Part shown: positions 21,817 through 33,377 of the stretch, piece after piece
Position numbering within the stretch: the first letter of the stretch is position 1
Layout of the letters: each line of letters begins with the position of its first letter
The notes under the pieces: model-generated
Database searches by the model: none
What the model was told of the DNA's origin: nothing
What the model saw: the letters and a program-made list of their open reading frames with translations, nothing else
Source of the DNA: Clarireedia homoeocarpa
Lineage: Eukaryota; Ascomycota; Leotiomycetes; Helotiales; Rutstroemiaceae
Direction of reading: 5' to 3'
DNA length: 64,000 nt
Assembly (NCBI GenBank): GCA_001465935.1
Contig: LNKV01000049.1
Location: forward strand, 124,001 to 188,000
Position numbers and translations under genes: made by a program

Positions 21817-23426
21817 TTCTGGATTTTGGGAGTGTAATTCGTGCAATCTATATGCAGTATCAAAGAAGAAGAGCAAACAACATATTCGCCTATCAGTGTG
21901 GTAGCAGAAAACTACATCAAATACTTTGGAGCTACCCCCGCATCTCGAAGCTTTTCGAGATAAGAGGTGCTGAAATTGACGAACCCTACACAAATCGTTG
22001 CACAGATATGCGATATGAGATATGCAGAGATAACATGTTCTCACAGGTTGGTAGCATGTATAGACCCAATATCGTATGGTTATAAAATTGGCATTTCAAA
22101 TATGGGCTTTCGGTCGAGATATCTGTCTTGGGTGTTAGGATAAGCCGATCTTATCAGTACTCAGATAGGTGTGCCTGCGAATGCGTCTGCTTGGCCGTTG
22201 GAGACGGAGACCCGACGTATTCGGCTGCAGATATGCGCACAACGAAATCGAATCTCACCTCGTTGTGAAGGTTTGTATTTTGTGACGCCATTGGACAGAT
22301 GGGAGAATGTTCAAGCCATGGGGATTGGTAGAGGTGCAGCGAGGTGCAGCAAGGTGCTAGGAACCTTCTGCACACAGCATCTTCGTCGATAACGATAACT
22401 CGAAAGTTTGACATAATCTGAATGCCGAATGAGGTTTCAGAGTCCCATATCAAAGCCGGGAAAGCTGGAGTTGGTGAGGACGCTCTACCGAATGTTGTGG
22501 AGCAAGATGCACATGCAGGCTGACACTGTTATCGCGCACCAACAGGAACTAGCCAAGCTGTCCATATGCAACGCCATGTCCCAGTCGGTTTGAGGGCAAT
22601 TCGCTATATTGAAGATTGATGAGTTTCAACCCTTTTGTTTGAAATAATCAACTTCGAGGTGGTTCTATCTTCAGAGAAACGGAGGAAATGTTGTTCCGCC
22701 AAGCAAAACAAGCGAGACCAGCAAAAAAGCTTTAGGAAAGATCCACAAGAGAGTGATAATCACAACCAACACAACTTAGGAGAGAAGCTCCGAACCATTA
22801 CGTACCGGATCTTCTACATGCTCTAGAACTTGTCGCATTCAAAAGTTTGGATGGCAATTGAACATCGAAATCTATTCGTATTTCAAGTCTGGCATGTTCG
22901 TTTGCTCATAATTTTTTGTCTCGAGGTATGGCAGACGATAAACATTGGACAGGCTTGAGATACCGAACATAGGAGGGCTATTGTGATGTGAAATCACATT
23001 AAACAGCTGTCTAGCAAGTGCTTGAAATCACATCACCGTCGACATGGCAGGTTGCCACATTATTGGTAAGCACATAGGCTTCAAGTGGAGCATTCTTCAG
23101 AGCAATCATATCATTTCACTAAATTTCCTTCACACAAGCACGCTCTCAATGCCAAGAGCGTAGCTATCAGTATGAATCGCGATGGAATTCTCGATTGTTG
23201 TGTTGAAGCGCATCATCAACGATACAAATCCTGTCGTTTTTGCGATGGTGTTTGCCGGTGAGTATGCCGAATGGATTCCATTCGTGGTGGATCAATTTTT
23301 ATTGGCAAAAACTTGGGGATTTATCTACTCCCACATTTTCCCTTGTTGTGTTTACCAGTCAATGTTGGCGACGCACTTCCTCTTGTCTTTCTGAAGATCT
23401 TTAATCAAGCTGTAAAATATCCCAGA
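21817..23426. other. Intergenic region before the ferric reductase relic
   Basis: No supported gene on either strand. It contains the Mtr promoter on its left side and, on its right, an open plus-strand frame from 23271 that runs into the relic gene. Confidence 0.45.
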
Positions 23427-25120
23427 ATGGGTCTTCCCTGGCTCGACTCCCTGTTGGCGCTCCATTCCTCACGAGAAGACTCATGCAACCTGACTGCTGC
23501 CCAGTGTGAATTTGAGAATGACCACTGGAGAAATGCGTAAAGGGTTATTACTCCTACTGACTAGAATGCAAGCTAATCGGTGTAGGTCTCAGGCAGACCA
23601 TGTTTACGGCTATGCCACTATCTATTTCATGTGCGCCGTGATTGGAGTTTATGCTCTGGCACATTGGGCGTTCATTTTTGCACATCGATGGAATGTTTAC
23701 AGAAGCAGAGTCTGGCTACGGATAGCAGCGCTGATTCGTTATATGTCATCCAAGCTGTTTTACATAACACCGCTCGATTGGTGTTCGCCATCACTTGGAG
23801 TCATGATACTTGGAGCAGTAAGGTTGATCTCCTTCTGTAAGAACATAATTTACCCGCCTGTTCGATCATCTAAAACACTGGTCGCTAACGCTTCTAGCCC
23901 TTTCATTGGGCCCAAAGCCCTACTACTGGCCAGGAAGCCCTGACAGTCCTTTTGGAGACTCAGTTCCTTTGGCATTCAGATCAGCTTTCATTGCTTTGGG
24001 CCTTCTTCCTTTCATACTGTAGGTAGACTCACTTATAACCTGAGCTACCTTTTTTAACACTGTTGCAGAGCCCTCGCCTTCAAGATCAACTATCTTGCAC
24101 TCCTCAAAGGTGCCTCCCACCAAAAATTGCAAGTATTCCATCGGGAGACTAGCTAGGCTATGTTCGTGCTCGCACTCATGCATACTGTACATTCCCCTTA
24201 ATTGTTCTGCATATCCGGAGGGGTGATATGACCATCCAATGGAAAACGAAAGTGTAACGGTGGATAGGTGTAGCGGCTCTTGTATCGTAGACATGGTTGT
24301 TAATTATGTTAATTGGTCTCATACGGTAAGCGCAGACGTAAAGATGCCTAGGAAGTATGGTTAAGGAATTCAGAAATCGCTTCTACGAGTTTTTCAAATT
24401 CACACACTATCTCGCAACTATTTTGTGTTCTTTCTCTTCATACATTGCTATTTCCGACTTTCTTCTTGGTAAGCTCTGTCGGCCCTGTAATCCTCTCATT
24501 TGGCTGACTTAACAGGGATTATCTCATTTTGTTCTTACAAGACTCCAATATGCGACTATTTCTGTCTTACCAGGAAATACCATCTCACTACAGATCCCAG
24601 CGACGAGATTCCATTGGTCGCCGGCTCAACATGTCTTTTTCAGACTCCTACATCCATCTTTGAGGCTTCACATTCTCATAACCCATCCCTTCATCATTTG
24701 TTCATTGCCATCTAAGGATTCGAAACAGAGTATTATGACATTTGTATGTGGAAGGTAAAGATGTCCTAGTTGAGATATACGTCACAGGGTGTTCGATGGA
24801 TTTAGGGGGCGTCACTTCTAGTGATCTCGAAAGCGACCTAGAGAAATGTGACATTCCGCTAGATACAAGAACTGGGGAGTACAAAGATAAGACCCAAGCA
24901 ATGGGAGGAAATGTCGTTATTCTCAAGGGAAAGGCTAGACCAGACCTGAAGGAGATATTGAGAGGCGAATGTGAGAATAGTTTGAGAACAGGTGCCGTTG
25001 CTTGTGGGCTGAAAAGCATGATGGGAGACGTTAGAGAAGCATGCGCCGAACAGCAAGGAAGAATACTGAGGGGCGGAGTAGGTAAGGAGGTGTGGTGTCC
25101 ATGGAGAGGATGTCACCTAG
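23427..25120 (+). pseudogene. Decayed ferric reductase (FRE-type transmembrane flavocytochrome)
   Basis: The remains of a metalloreductase can be followed in order. Exon 1 starts MGLPWLDSLLALHSSRED. Canonical introns at 23537-23585, 23837-23897 and 24019-24068 still join SQADHVYGYATIYFMC, SLGPKPYYWPGSPDSP and LPFILALAFKINYLALLKGA. Heme-region homology continues to KLQVFHR, then a TAG stops the frame at 24154-24156 inside the segment usually read HRWTSYAMF. Further stops lie at 24199, 24255 and 24288, and the frame changes at least twice. The FAD-binding stretch survives in another frame at about 24564 (LPGNTISLQIPATRFHWSPA) through THPFIICSLP. The NADPH-binding core is absent; the text jumps to KDVLVEIYVTG and the C-terminal SMMGDVREACAEQQGRILRG. 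It cannot encode a working enzyme. Confidence 0.85.
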
Positions 25121-26597
25121 TGATGACCTTGGCAATGCACGAAGGCATGGCGGGGTGATCGGTCAGACCTGCGTATGCCCATCGATTGCTCTTGACAATA
25201 TTATATATAAAGTAAACGACGAAGGTGGTGAGAAACCTGGTCTGACAAAGCATTCGAAAAATTGTTGTTACATAGCGCATTTGCTCGGTCTACGGCAAAG
25301 CGGATTGCGCAGGGTAATGAAGTGTCACGCTTACGTTCGATCCACGCAAGAGGCCCTAAAAATTATCGGGGTTCCTGAACCGAGGGAATGGGAGCCGATA
25401 ACGGCTATGCTTACAGGGGGTGTGGTAAATACAGCTTTGTAAGGAAAATATCGATATTGAGAAGGCTTTCGTGATGTACGAAGGATGCAGAATTTTGACG
25501 TACTGTACGTGTTGATGGCTTGGTAAGACCTTGGACTTGGTAATCGGAAAGGTCTCGAGCGGTCCGGATATATCACGGGAAGGTTAAACGCTCGAAGGCT
25601 AAACGCTCGAAGGCTTGCATGGCTTGCATGGCTTGCCGAGGAATAAGCCGCTACAGTATAGGAGCTGAGTTGGAATGGCATCTGATTGGCTGGGTAAAAC
25701 CGATGTAAATATGAACAAAACGTCTTCTCAGGTCTTCCAGGTCTTTTGTGATGCCCGTTGCCAGTCGAATGCTCTCCGTCCAGTCAAAAGGCACCTTGAT
25801 ATCATAGAGTCCTGCGACGACGCTCTGTGGCTGCCCCCCTTTACTTAGCTGCCGACGTTACATCTGGCGATCACTTTTCCCCTCACTGCATTATCCCCTA
25901 GGGCCAAAGACTAGTGTAGCTACGAAGCACGGGAGTAAGAAAGCACCGAAGCAAAAGAAGGAGAAAGGAGAAAGGAGAGAGGCTGCAGAGGCTGCAGAGG
26001 CTGGAGACGATATGACCGAGTGAGCGCCAGTCCTTTTTGGCCAGACCGAAGAGAGCTAGCTCTATTCCCGCTAGTCCCGCAATATCCACCCTCCAGTTGA
26101 ACGTGCAGTCACGAACTTTATACCCGAACTTCTCACTTCTCCCCATCCACGTCTGTCGAATCATTGAACATGTCTGTCCACAAAAAGCTTCGGGAAAAAA
26201 CACCGAAATACAAAAACAAAAAACAACGACATGGGTAAAAGGGGACTTTGCTTGATTTGGGACACCCTTGTCAATGCCATCTCGGAGCTATAGCCGTTCT
26301 TAATTCCACGGATTTCCTTTTTATCTCCAGCATGCATTTTCGAATTGAGCACCAACGTATATATAAACTTGAGCTGGCCGAACGCTCATCTTGTACGTAT
26401 AGAAATGCAACTGGAGTAACTTCCTCTAATCATTGGCACTGCGTGCTATCGACAGCGTGATATTTCTTGTTGATCCGACGAACCCGCCCACTTCTGGATT
26501 CAACAGATTCAACAAGCATCGGCCAAAAAAAAAAAAGAAGACGGGGACATTGACCTTTCAAAACTGCTTGGAAGACGAAAACTCCTCACCTTTCGAA
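25121..26597. other. Intergenic region between the relic and the MFS gene
   Basis: No supported gene. It contains short tandem motifs near 25586-25635 (GCTCGAAGGCTAAAC and GGCTTGCAT units) and a purine-rich patch at 25944-26010. The right part is the 5' flank of the MFS transporter. Confidence 0.45.
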
Positions 26598-29049
26598 ATG
26601 GCGGAGCTCGGGCAGGAACATGATGATGAGAAACATTCCAATTCTCAAATCTCGAGAGATTCAGAAGCTCCCTACGATGACAACACCGAGTTTGCGCCGA
26701 TCAACCCCTCTTCCACGGCTGCTCGAATGACGAGACCCAATAGCCGACAGGGCAGCATTCTCTCTCGGCAACGTTCTTCGAATGGATATGGAGTCGATGA
26801 TATCGATCATCCGTCGCACGACGTCGAAGGAGGACACGCGGCTGAGAAAGATCCACACGAGGTCCGATGGGAAGGCGGCGATAATGATCCAATGTGTCCC
26901 AGAAGCATAGCTCATGGGAAAAAATGGTTGATTGTTGTGATCGTTAGCGCAAGCTCTTTTTGCGTGTAAGCTCACCTCATCTCTTATTTATCATCGTCTT
27001 TTTATAGTAATTTGGGGATGTCCGTAGAAAACGCGCGGTTTTCTTTGTCAGTGTTTCATCCAGTACAGTCCTGATTCCACGTATGATGTCTGAGCGTGGT
27101 GCTAGAGGGCTGGACCGTTTAACAATGCTGACTTTACTGACATATCGATAGTACCTGCACCTCTTCCATGTATACTAGCACTTACGCCCAATTGGAGAAG
27201 GAGTTTGATTGTTCTAGAGAAGTCGCGACGCTTGGACTTTCAATGTTCATTCTTGGGCTTGGTCTGGGACCAATGTTGCTGGCACCTCTATCGTAAGCTT
27301 TGCCGAACGGCGTAAGATTTCATGACAGTTCACTTACATACTTTTAGGGAATTCTATGGACGTCGACCAATTTACATTACCTCTTTCACTTTCTTCCTAA
27401 TATGGCTTATTCCGTCAGCAGCCGCGCAGAATATCCAGACGATGATCATAGGAAGGTTCTTGGCTGGACTTTCCGGATCTGCCTTCTTGTCAGTGGCTGG
27501 GGGCACCGTTGGAGATCTCTTCAATCGAGAACAACTTCAAGCACCTATGCTAATCTATACGGCATCGCCCTTCATTGGTCCGTCGTTTGGTCCCCTGATA
27601 TCCGGATTCATCAACCAATATACAACATGGCGTTGGACATTCTATGTTTTGATCATATGGTCAGCTATAAATTTGGCTGCGATCATATTCTTCGTTCAAG
27701 AATCTTACCACCCAGTTTGTTTGAAAGCCAAGGCGATCAAAATGCGAAGGGAAACGGGTGATGACAGATGGTACGCACCCATTGAGAAACTCAACAAGTC
27801 CATCCCAAAGACCATTGGTTACTCCTTACTCCGTCCCGGACAACTTTTGATCTTTGAGCCCATGTGTCTCAACCTGTGTATCTTCTCCGCCATCTTGCTT
27901 GGTATCCTGTATCTCTTCTTCGGTGCATTTCCTTTAGTTTTCAAGGGAAACCATGGATTCACATTGTCCCAGGTTGGATTGACCTTCATGGGTCTGTTCA
28001 TCGGAATGCTGGCTGCTGCAGCGACCGATCCTTTCTGGCATAAGAATTATGTAAGGTTGATCAAGCAGCGCGAAGAGCGAACCGGAGAAGTCGGTGGTTC
28101 AGAGCCTGAATATCGACTACCACCAGCGATCCTGGGTGCAGTTCTGGTTCCTATCGGCTTGTTTATGTTTGCATGGACGACGTACCCGTCCGTCCATTGG
28201 ATTGTTCCTATTATTGGATCTACGATCTTCGGAATGGGGTAAGTTGATTGATTTCCTATTGTATTTTCCTTTTTGGCTTCTGAGATGTGATGATCGGATC
28301 TCGTAAATGGTGTGTCAGGAGGTGGTAGGTGTATGTGCTGTTAGGTCCCCGAAGTGTCTACGTTCCATCGCCGAAGTGGCGCAGAGAGAACAAGTGTGCC
28401 TCTCGTTCCTGCATGCAAATCATCTTGTCACCTTGGTTTTGCATATCCATAACCTTGTTTTGGATATTGTGAAGCTGGATCGTCATTCCGGGCCCCCTAC
28501 ACCCTGACACACACTGATGGACTCGATGTGTTTTTTCTTCACGTCTCACATGACATGCACGTTGTGGTGGTACAAAAACAAGTATCTTTGCAGTAGCTAA
28601 CCGCTTGGGAACCATGTAGAACCCTTCTTGTCTTCACTGGCATCTTTACCTTCCTGGTCGACGCATACCCACTATATGCAGCAAGTTCTTTAGCAGCGAA
28701 TAGTTTCATGAGAAGTAGCTTCGGAGGTAAGTTTCCCACACATTCCCCTCCCCTCCCCCTTTACCCATCTTTCCCTTGACCCATGTTCATGTGCATCTGT
28801 ACTGTACATGTGGAGAATTCTTTTCCCTTCTCACATCCAAAAGAGAAAAATTGTTGCTGAGGCTGAACCCACCTTTTTTCTTGTATAGCCATCTTTCCAC
28901 TCTTTGGTATCCAGATGTACCACAAGCTCGGCGATCAATGGGCAACGAGTCTTCTAGCCTTTTTGACGCTGGTCATGACGCCGTTCCCTTACATCTTCTT
29001 CAAATACGGGAAGAGAATCAGGGGACATAGTCGTTTTGCTGCCGCGTGA
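26598..29049 (+). CDS. MFS transporter of the DHA1 (polyamine/drug:H+ antiporter) type
   Basis: Plasma-membrane transporter of 555 residues in five exons; introns are 26966-27151, 27293-27347, 28239-28619 (381 nt, the longest here) and 28727-28888. The cytosolic N-terminal 100 residues are charged and Ser-rich and end DPMCPRSIAHGKKW, a common DHA1 lead-in. Signature parts are LGPMLLAPLSEFYGRRPIYI (MFS motif A region), VGDLFNREQLQAPMLIYTAS, PFIGPSFGPLISGFI (antiporter motif C-like) and WRWTFYVLIIW. The second half ends VDAYPLYAASSLAANSFMRS, FPLFGIQMYHKLGDQWA and a short basic tail. This pattern is shared with Tpo/Flu1-like polyamine and multidrug exporters. The substrate is unknown. It follows the decayed ferric reductase but shows no iron-related feature. 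Confidence 0.88.
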
Positions 29050-29073
29050 TTGTATATTGAATAAAAGTCACTT

Positions 29074-29106
29074 TTCTCTCTCTCTCTCTCTCTCCCTCTC
29101 TCTCTT
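29074..29106. repeat. (TC)n dinucleotide tract
   Basis: Near-perfect TC repeat with one CCC interruption, directly after the MFS stop codon and therefore probably in its 3' UTR. Confidence 0.9.
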
Positions 29107-29646
29107 TTGGCCTGTTTTGGTCCGTGATTTGACAGGCATTTGAGACTCGACATGGGGGTTTTGGCTGCGGCCGCTTCTATTCGCCTGAAAAGTCCATGTA
29201 CATATGTAATAATAGGGCCGGATGGGGACCTTGTTTCTCTGTCTGGACTAAGGGAGTGGGTGGAGAGGGAGCTAGTAGTTTGATAGCTCACGATTTTGGT
29301 TTTCTTTATGATGAAAATGATAAAATGGATGGACGGACAGACAGACAGACAGACGAATGATCAAAGTAAACAGTTTTTCATTTCTTGCTTATTAAAAACG
29401 TTTGTTCGTTCGTTCGCTCGTTCGCCGCTGTTGTCGTCGACGTTGTTGTATGTAACGGCTGCGTACGTACAGTACAGTGCGGACAAGGGTTGGCTTTTTG
29501 CTGTTGAACAGGCACTTTAGATATATTGATAGATCGATACCCCTAAGTTAAGTTAAATTGAAAAGAAATGAAAAGATTCATAACGGCTACAGTCATATCC
29601 ACTGACGGTTTGCCGTCGCTTCATGTCATGTCATATCATCGGCCTT

Positions 29647-29689
29647 TTCTTCTCTTCTCTTCTCTTCTCTTCTCTTCTCTTCTCTTCTT
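29647..29689. repeat. (TCTTC)n pentanucleotide array
   Basis: About eight perfect copies, followed by (CTAT)n. Confidence 0.9.
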
Positions 29690-29790
29690 TCTATCTATCT
29701 ACACAATTATGAATGAATAGGTTATTATTTCTGTGTGTTGAGATATAGATATGCTTTTGGGGGAAAAGCAAAGTGAAGTGCATGTGCTAA

Positions 29791-29819
29791 GGTTAGGTTA
29801 GGTTAGGTTAGGTTAGGTT
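29791..29819. repeat. (GGTTA)n array
   Basis: Almost six perfect copies of GGTTA. It resembles, but is not, the fungal telomere unit TTAGGG. Confidence 0.9.
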
Positions 29820-31153
29820 GTTGATTAGCTGAGTGAGTTGCTTGCTGGAAGTAGCTTGGCAGAGCAAGCAAGCAAGCAAGCGGTCTTTGAAATGGGGCGC
29901 ATGAGCACGAGGATGAGAGCTCGACGTTGTGGGCGGGGGTACTGTACGTGGTGAGATGGGAGGGGAGAGGAGGGGAGTGGGAGTGGGAGTGCGGTTGGAG
30001 GATCGGTTGTGTGTTGTTTGTTGTGTGTTGTGTGTTGTGGGTTGGGTGTTGCACATACATATGTAGATAGTGTGGTGTAGTGTGGTGTAGTGTGGTGTAC
30101 ATATGCAATATATGATGTGAATGAGATGGATCCTGTGGATGCTGTGGCTTGCGGAGGGCAGGGCGGCTCACCTTTTTCTATTTGATGGCGTTTTTGGGCG
30201 GTTTCTTTCGAGAAGGGAGGGAGGGAGGAGGGATGGAGGGAGTGAGGGAGAGATTGGGATTGGGATTGGGGTCTTTTTTGTTATGGCTTTTGATGATACT
30301 ATGAGTGGGCTGGTTAGCTGGTTATGTCTGTATGGTGAGATGGTAGACAGTGGAGAGGAGGGTGGATGTGGGGATGTGGGGATGTGGTGTAGAGTTACTT
30401 ACTTGGCTTGTGCTTAGTGTATCGTTGGCGTTCTTGAGTGATGGGCTACTGGATGCGCGAGGTGATGGGCGATCTTGTGTTTGTCTGTCCCGTCAGCGTC
30501 ATTACTACGGGGGTGTATCAGTTTGCTTGGGGGTTTCTGTGGATTGGATAGGTAGGGTAAGTTAGGTTGGCGTGGGGATAAAGGGTAGGTAGGTTGGGGT
30601 TTTTGAGGAAGAGAAATGAAGATACACTACACTACACCATAGATAGCTTACCTGCTGGCTGCTAGATGGTGTATGTATGTCTTTCTCGTCGAGCGCTGTG
30701 CCATGTCAGATGCAATGCAAATACAGTACAGTATGTGTATGTGTGAAGAGACATGTGGCATTGTTAGGTTTCTAACATTCACTTACTTGGAGTGTGGGAG
30801 ATTTTGATTAGGTCTCGTAAGAGTAGGGTAGGTGGGGGGAGAGGGGGAGGGGGAGGGGGAGGTGTTACTGATTGTATAATGTTTGTGCCTGGGTGGATGG
30901 TAGACAGGTAGGTAGACAGGTGGTTCAGCTGGTGTGGTGCTGGTTCTGTCTTAGATTTGTCGTGTCCTGTCCAGAGCTGTACTCGAATCACGATGAGGAA
31001 GGGGAGTTTGAGAACGGGACGATTGATTAACTCGTTGAATGATTGTTAGATGGATTGAAACGGTTTGTGACATATCATCTGTTTAGATGAAAGGCTGGGA
31101 TAGGTTGGAGCTGTTGAGATGTTTGGCGTTACTCCAGGAGATGATGCAACATG

Positions 31154-31220
31154 AGGAGGTCAGAGGTCAGAGGTCAGATAGGAGGTCAGAGGTCAGAGGT
31201 CAGAGGTCAGAGGTCAGAGG
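31154..31220. repeat. (AGGTCAG)n heptamer array
   Basis: About nine copies with one interruption (ATAGG). The period is exactly seven. Confidence 0.9.
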
Positions 31221-31540
31221 CGAGGGGGTCATTGTAAACCATAGACCACTGCACTCCACTATGTTCTGCAGCGAAAGCCAAGCAATATATATGTATGCTA
31301 TGCTATGTGTGCTAATGTATTAAATGCATATGCAATGTATGGGCGTAGGTAAACGTAAGCGAGTTCACAGGATAGGGATGTGTGACGTTTAGGACAGGAG
31401 ATATGGACATGTGATTCTGCTGTATTCAAAGAGATGCTTGGTTCTTACAGATACATCATGCTATGTATAGCCAGTTTTCCTTTCTTCGCTGGATAAGTGA
31501 TAGCCAAGTAGATGAGGACTTGGTGGTACGGTACAGTATG

Positions 31541-31577
31541 TATATTATACGAATATTATACGAATATTATACGAATA
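31541..31577. repeat. ATTATACGAAT 11-bp tandem repeat
   Basis: Three perfect consecutive copies. Confidence 0.85.
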
Positions 31578-31930
31578 TGAAAGACTAACATGATGTGGCT
31601 AATCCAACAACGCAGTTGTGGCTTGACAACAGATTATTGCGACAAAGAGCTGTAAAATGCAATGGCGAAAAAAAAAAGCTTCTTTTCCCGTTCGGGCTCC
31701 GATGAACATGAAAAAAAGAAATTTCCCCGCGCATCCATTAACCTCGCTCCCTCCTCGTTCCTGCCACGCGACGTCCAAGCTCTCATGAAGTTTGTTTCCC
31801 ACTGTGATACCTACCATTTCTTGCTCAATTGAGTAGAGATTGTCTTCACAAAAGGCCGCCGGCGAGTCCGGAAGAAGTATCATTCCAAGATCCAGAGGCG
31901 AAGAAGAAGACAAAGGTAATGGTCTTCTGA

Positions 31931-32049
31931 GCAATCAAGCAACCAAGCAATCAAGCAACCAAGCAATCAAGCAACCAAGCAATCAAGCAACCAAACACCC
32001 AAGCAACCAAACACCCAAGACCCAAGCAGCCAAGCAATCAAGCACCCAA
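31931..32049. repeat. AAGCAATC/AAGCAACC octamer array
   Basis: About 14 octamer units alternate between two variants, giving a 16-bp higher-order period at the left and decaying to the right (AAACACCC variants). Confidence 0.9.
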
Positions 32050-33377
32050 AATATTCTCAGAGTGCGGATGCAATGGGGATGGGATAAATTGATACCTTTT
32101 TCAGCTTACTACTCCCTTCCTTGCTTACAGTATCTCCACTCTCCTCCACTTTCCAACCTCTTACTGCCGCGCAAAAGTCGCTCTCGAACCGCAGCTGGAA
32201 AAAAAAAATCCCAAGAGTGCAGCACAAGCTAACAAGTGCAATTTCAATTTTCGAAAATCCGTCAACCCCCGCCGTCTGCTACCTACCAATCTTAATACCG
32301 AATTCAATCGCGGATAACAAACCTACCCCCATTGAAATTATTAGAAGAAAACGAATGCGACCAACGTGAAGGGAACCCTTGACCGCTCGAAACAAAGGAC
32401 GGCGAATACCCATTTTTCCAATATATCGATTTTGAAGTGATACGCAGAAAGGGAAAGGGTATTTCAATTGCATTCAAGTGGTGGAAGGGGCATATTATTT
32501 GGGCATCAATGCAATTACGGTGGGACTAGTTCGTGGATACGTGCAGCTTCAGAAAGTTGCACAGCGTTCGATTATTACATTTGCGCAATTCCTCCCAGCA
32601 CGAGCGAAAGCGAGAGAGGGCGGGCAGGCTTGGTGAAAGGACAAAATCGTATCTGTGTCGTCTCCGCGTGACTCTACATGTGTGGAGGTATTTGGCTATT
32701 TTACGAAGAAGGGATACTGGGGTTCAGGATTGGTTAACGAAAACTCGAGGGCGAGTAAATTAATCATAATAAAATTCGACAGCAGCGACGAAAAAGCGAG
32801 GGGTGAGAATTTGGGCCCAGGAAATTTTACGAGGAATACGGGACGGGGTGGCCGAGTTGGCGCGCGAACCTACCTACCTTCCCCTACCCTACCTGGTTTC
32901 TGGGAAGGAGAGGACGGACGGACACACACGTAAAGAGGGAGCTGGACCGGCCAAATAGCTGTGCATGCGAATGCGTGCTGGTGCTCGGATAGGCACGCGG
33001 CGAAACGTGGTGTGGGATTGGGAAACGCGGGTACTTGCTTTACGGCAAAAAGAGAAATTTATTTCGGAGTCCCGCTAGATTTAACCCTTTGTGGTATTTA
33101 GATTGCTTCGCCAGACACAACGAAAGGTGTGCGCTGGAAGTCTGTGTGTGGGAGGGAAAGGGAAAACAAGGCCACCGTCATTGTGCAATTGTTGCTGAAC
33201 GGGCGGTTCACGGCACCATCCTGTGTCACACTGGTTGTGCGACGAGGCTGCTGCAGCAGGGCTCTTGGTTCAAGGATTGGCGAAGGAGCTTGACTGGGGC
33301 TTGTATTGATTGAGGTGTGGTGTCGCAGAAACGAAGCTAGCTTCTGCACAAATACCAAGTGAGGTATTTAAGACAGC

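Larger units (their letters stand above)
29050..33377. other. 4.3-kb gene-poor, microsatellite-rich region upstream of the AcuK-type gene
   Basis: No convincing coding sequence was seen. The region is packed with short tandem repeats: (TC)n, (GACA)n, (GTTC)n, (TCTTC)n, (GGTTA)n, (GGGGGA)n, heptamers and octamers, the clearest of which are listed separately. From about 29,760 to 31,220 the plus strand is strongly G/T-rich. The right part probably includes the long promoter and 5' UTR of the regulator that starts at 33378. Confidence 0.55.

Noticed and set aside
24742..25158. Stand-alone 138-codon gene
   Set aside because: Its text matches the C-terminal end of ferric reductases and continues the relic to its left, so it is part of the pseudogene.
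20223..29049. Iron-uptake or secondary-metabolite cluster (permease, ferric reductase, MFS)
   Set aside because: The reductase is broken, the permease is an amino acid type, the MFS is a generic DHA1 exporter, and no siderophore synthase or other core enzyme is present.
29791..29819. Internal telomere repeat
   Set aside because: The unit is GGTTA, not TTAGGG, and no other telomeric feature is nearby.
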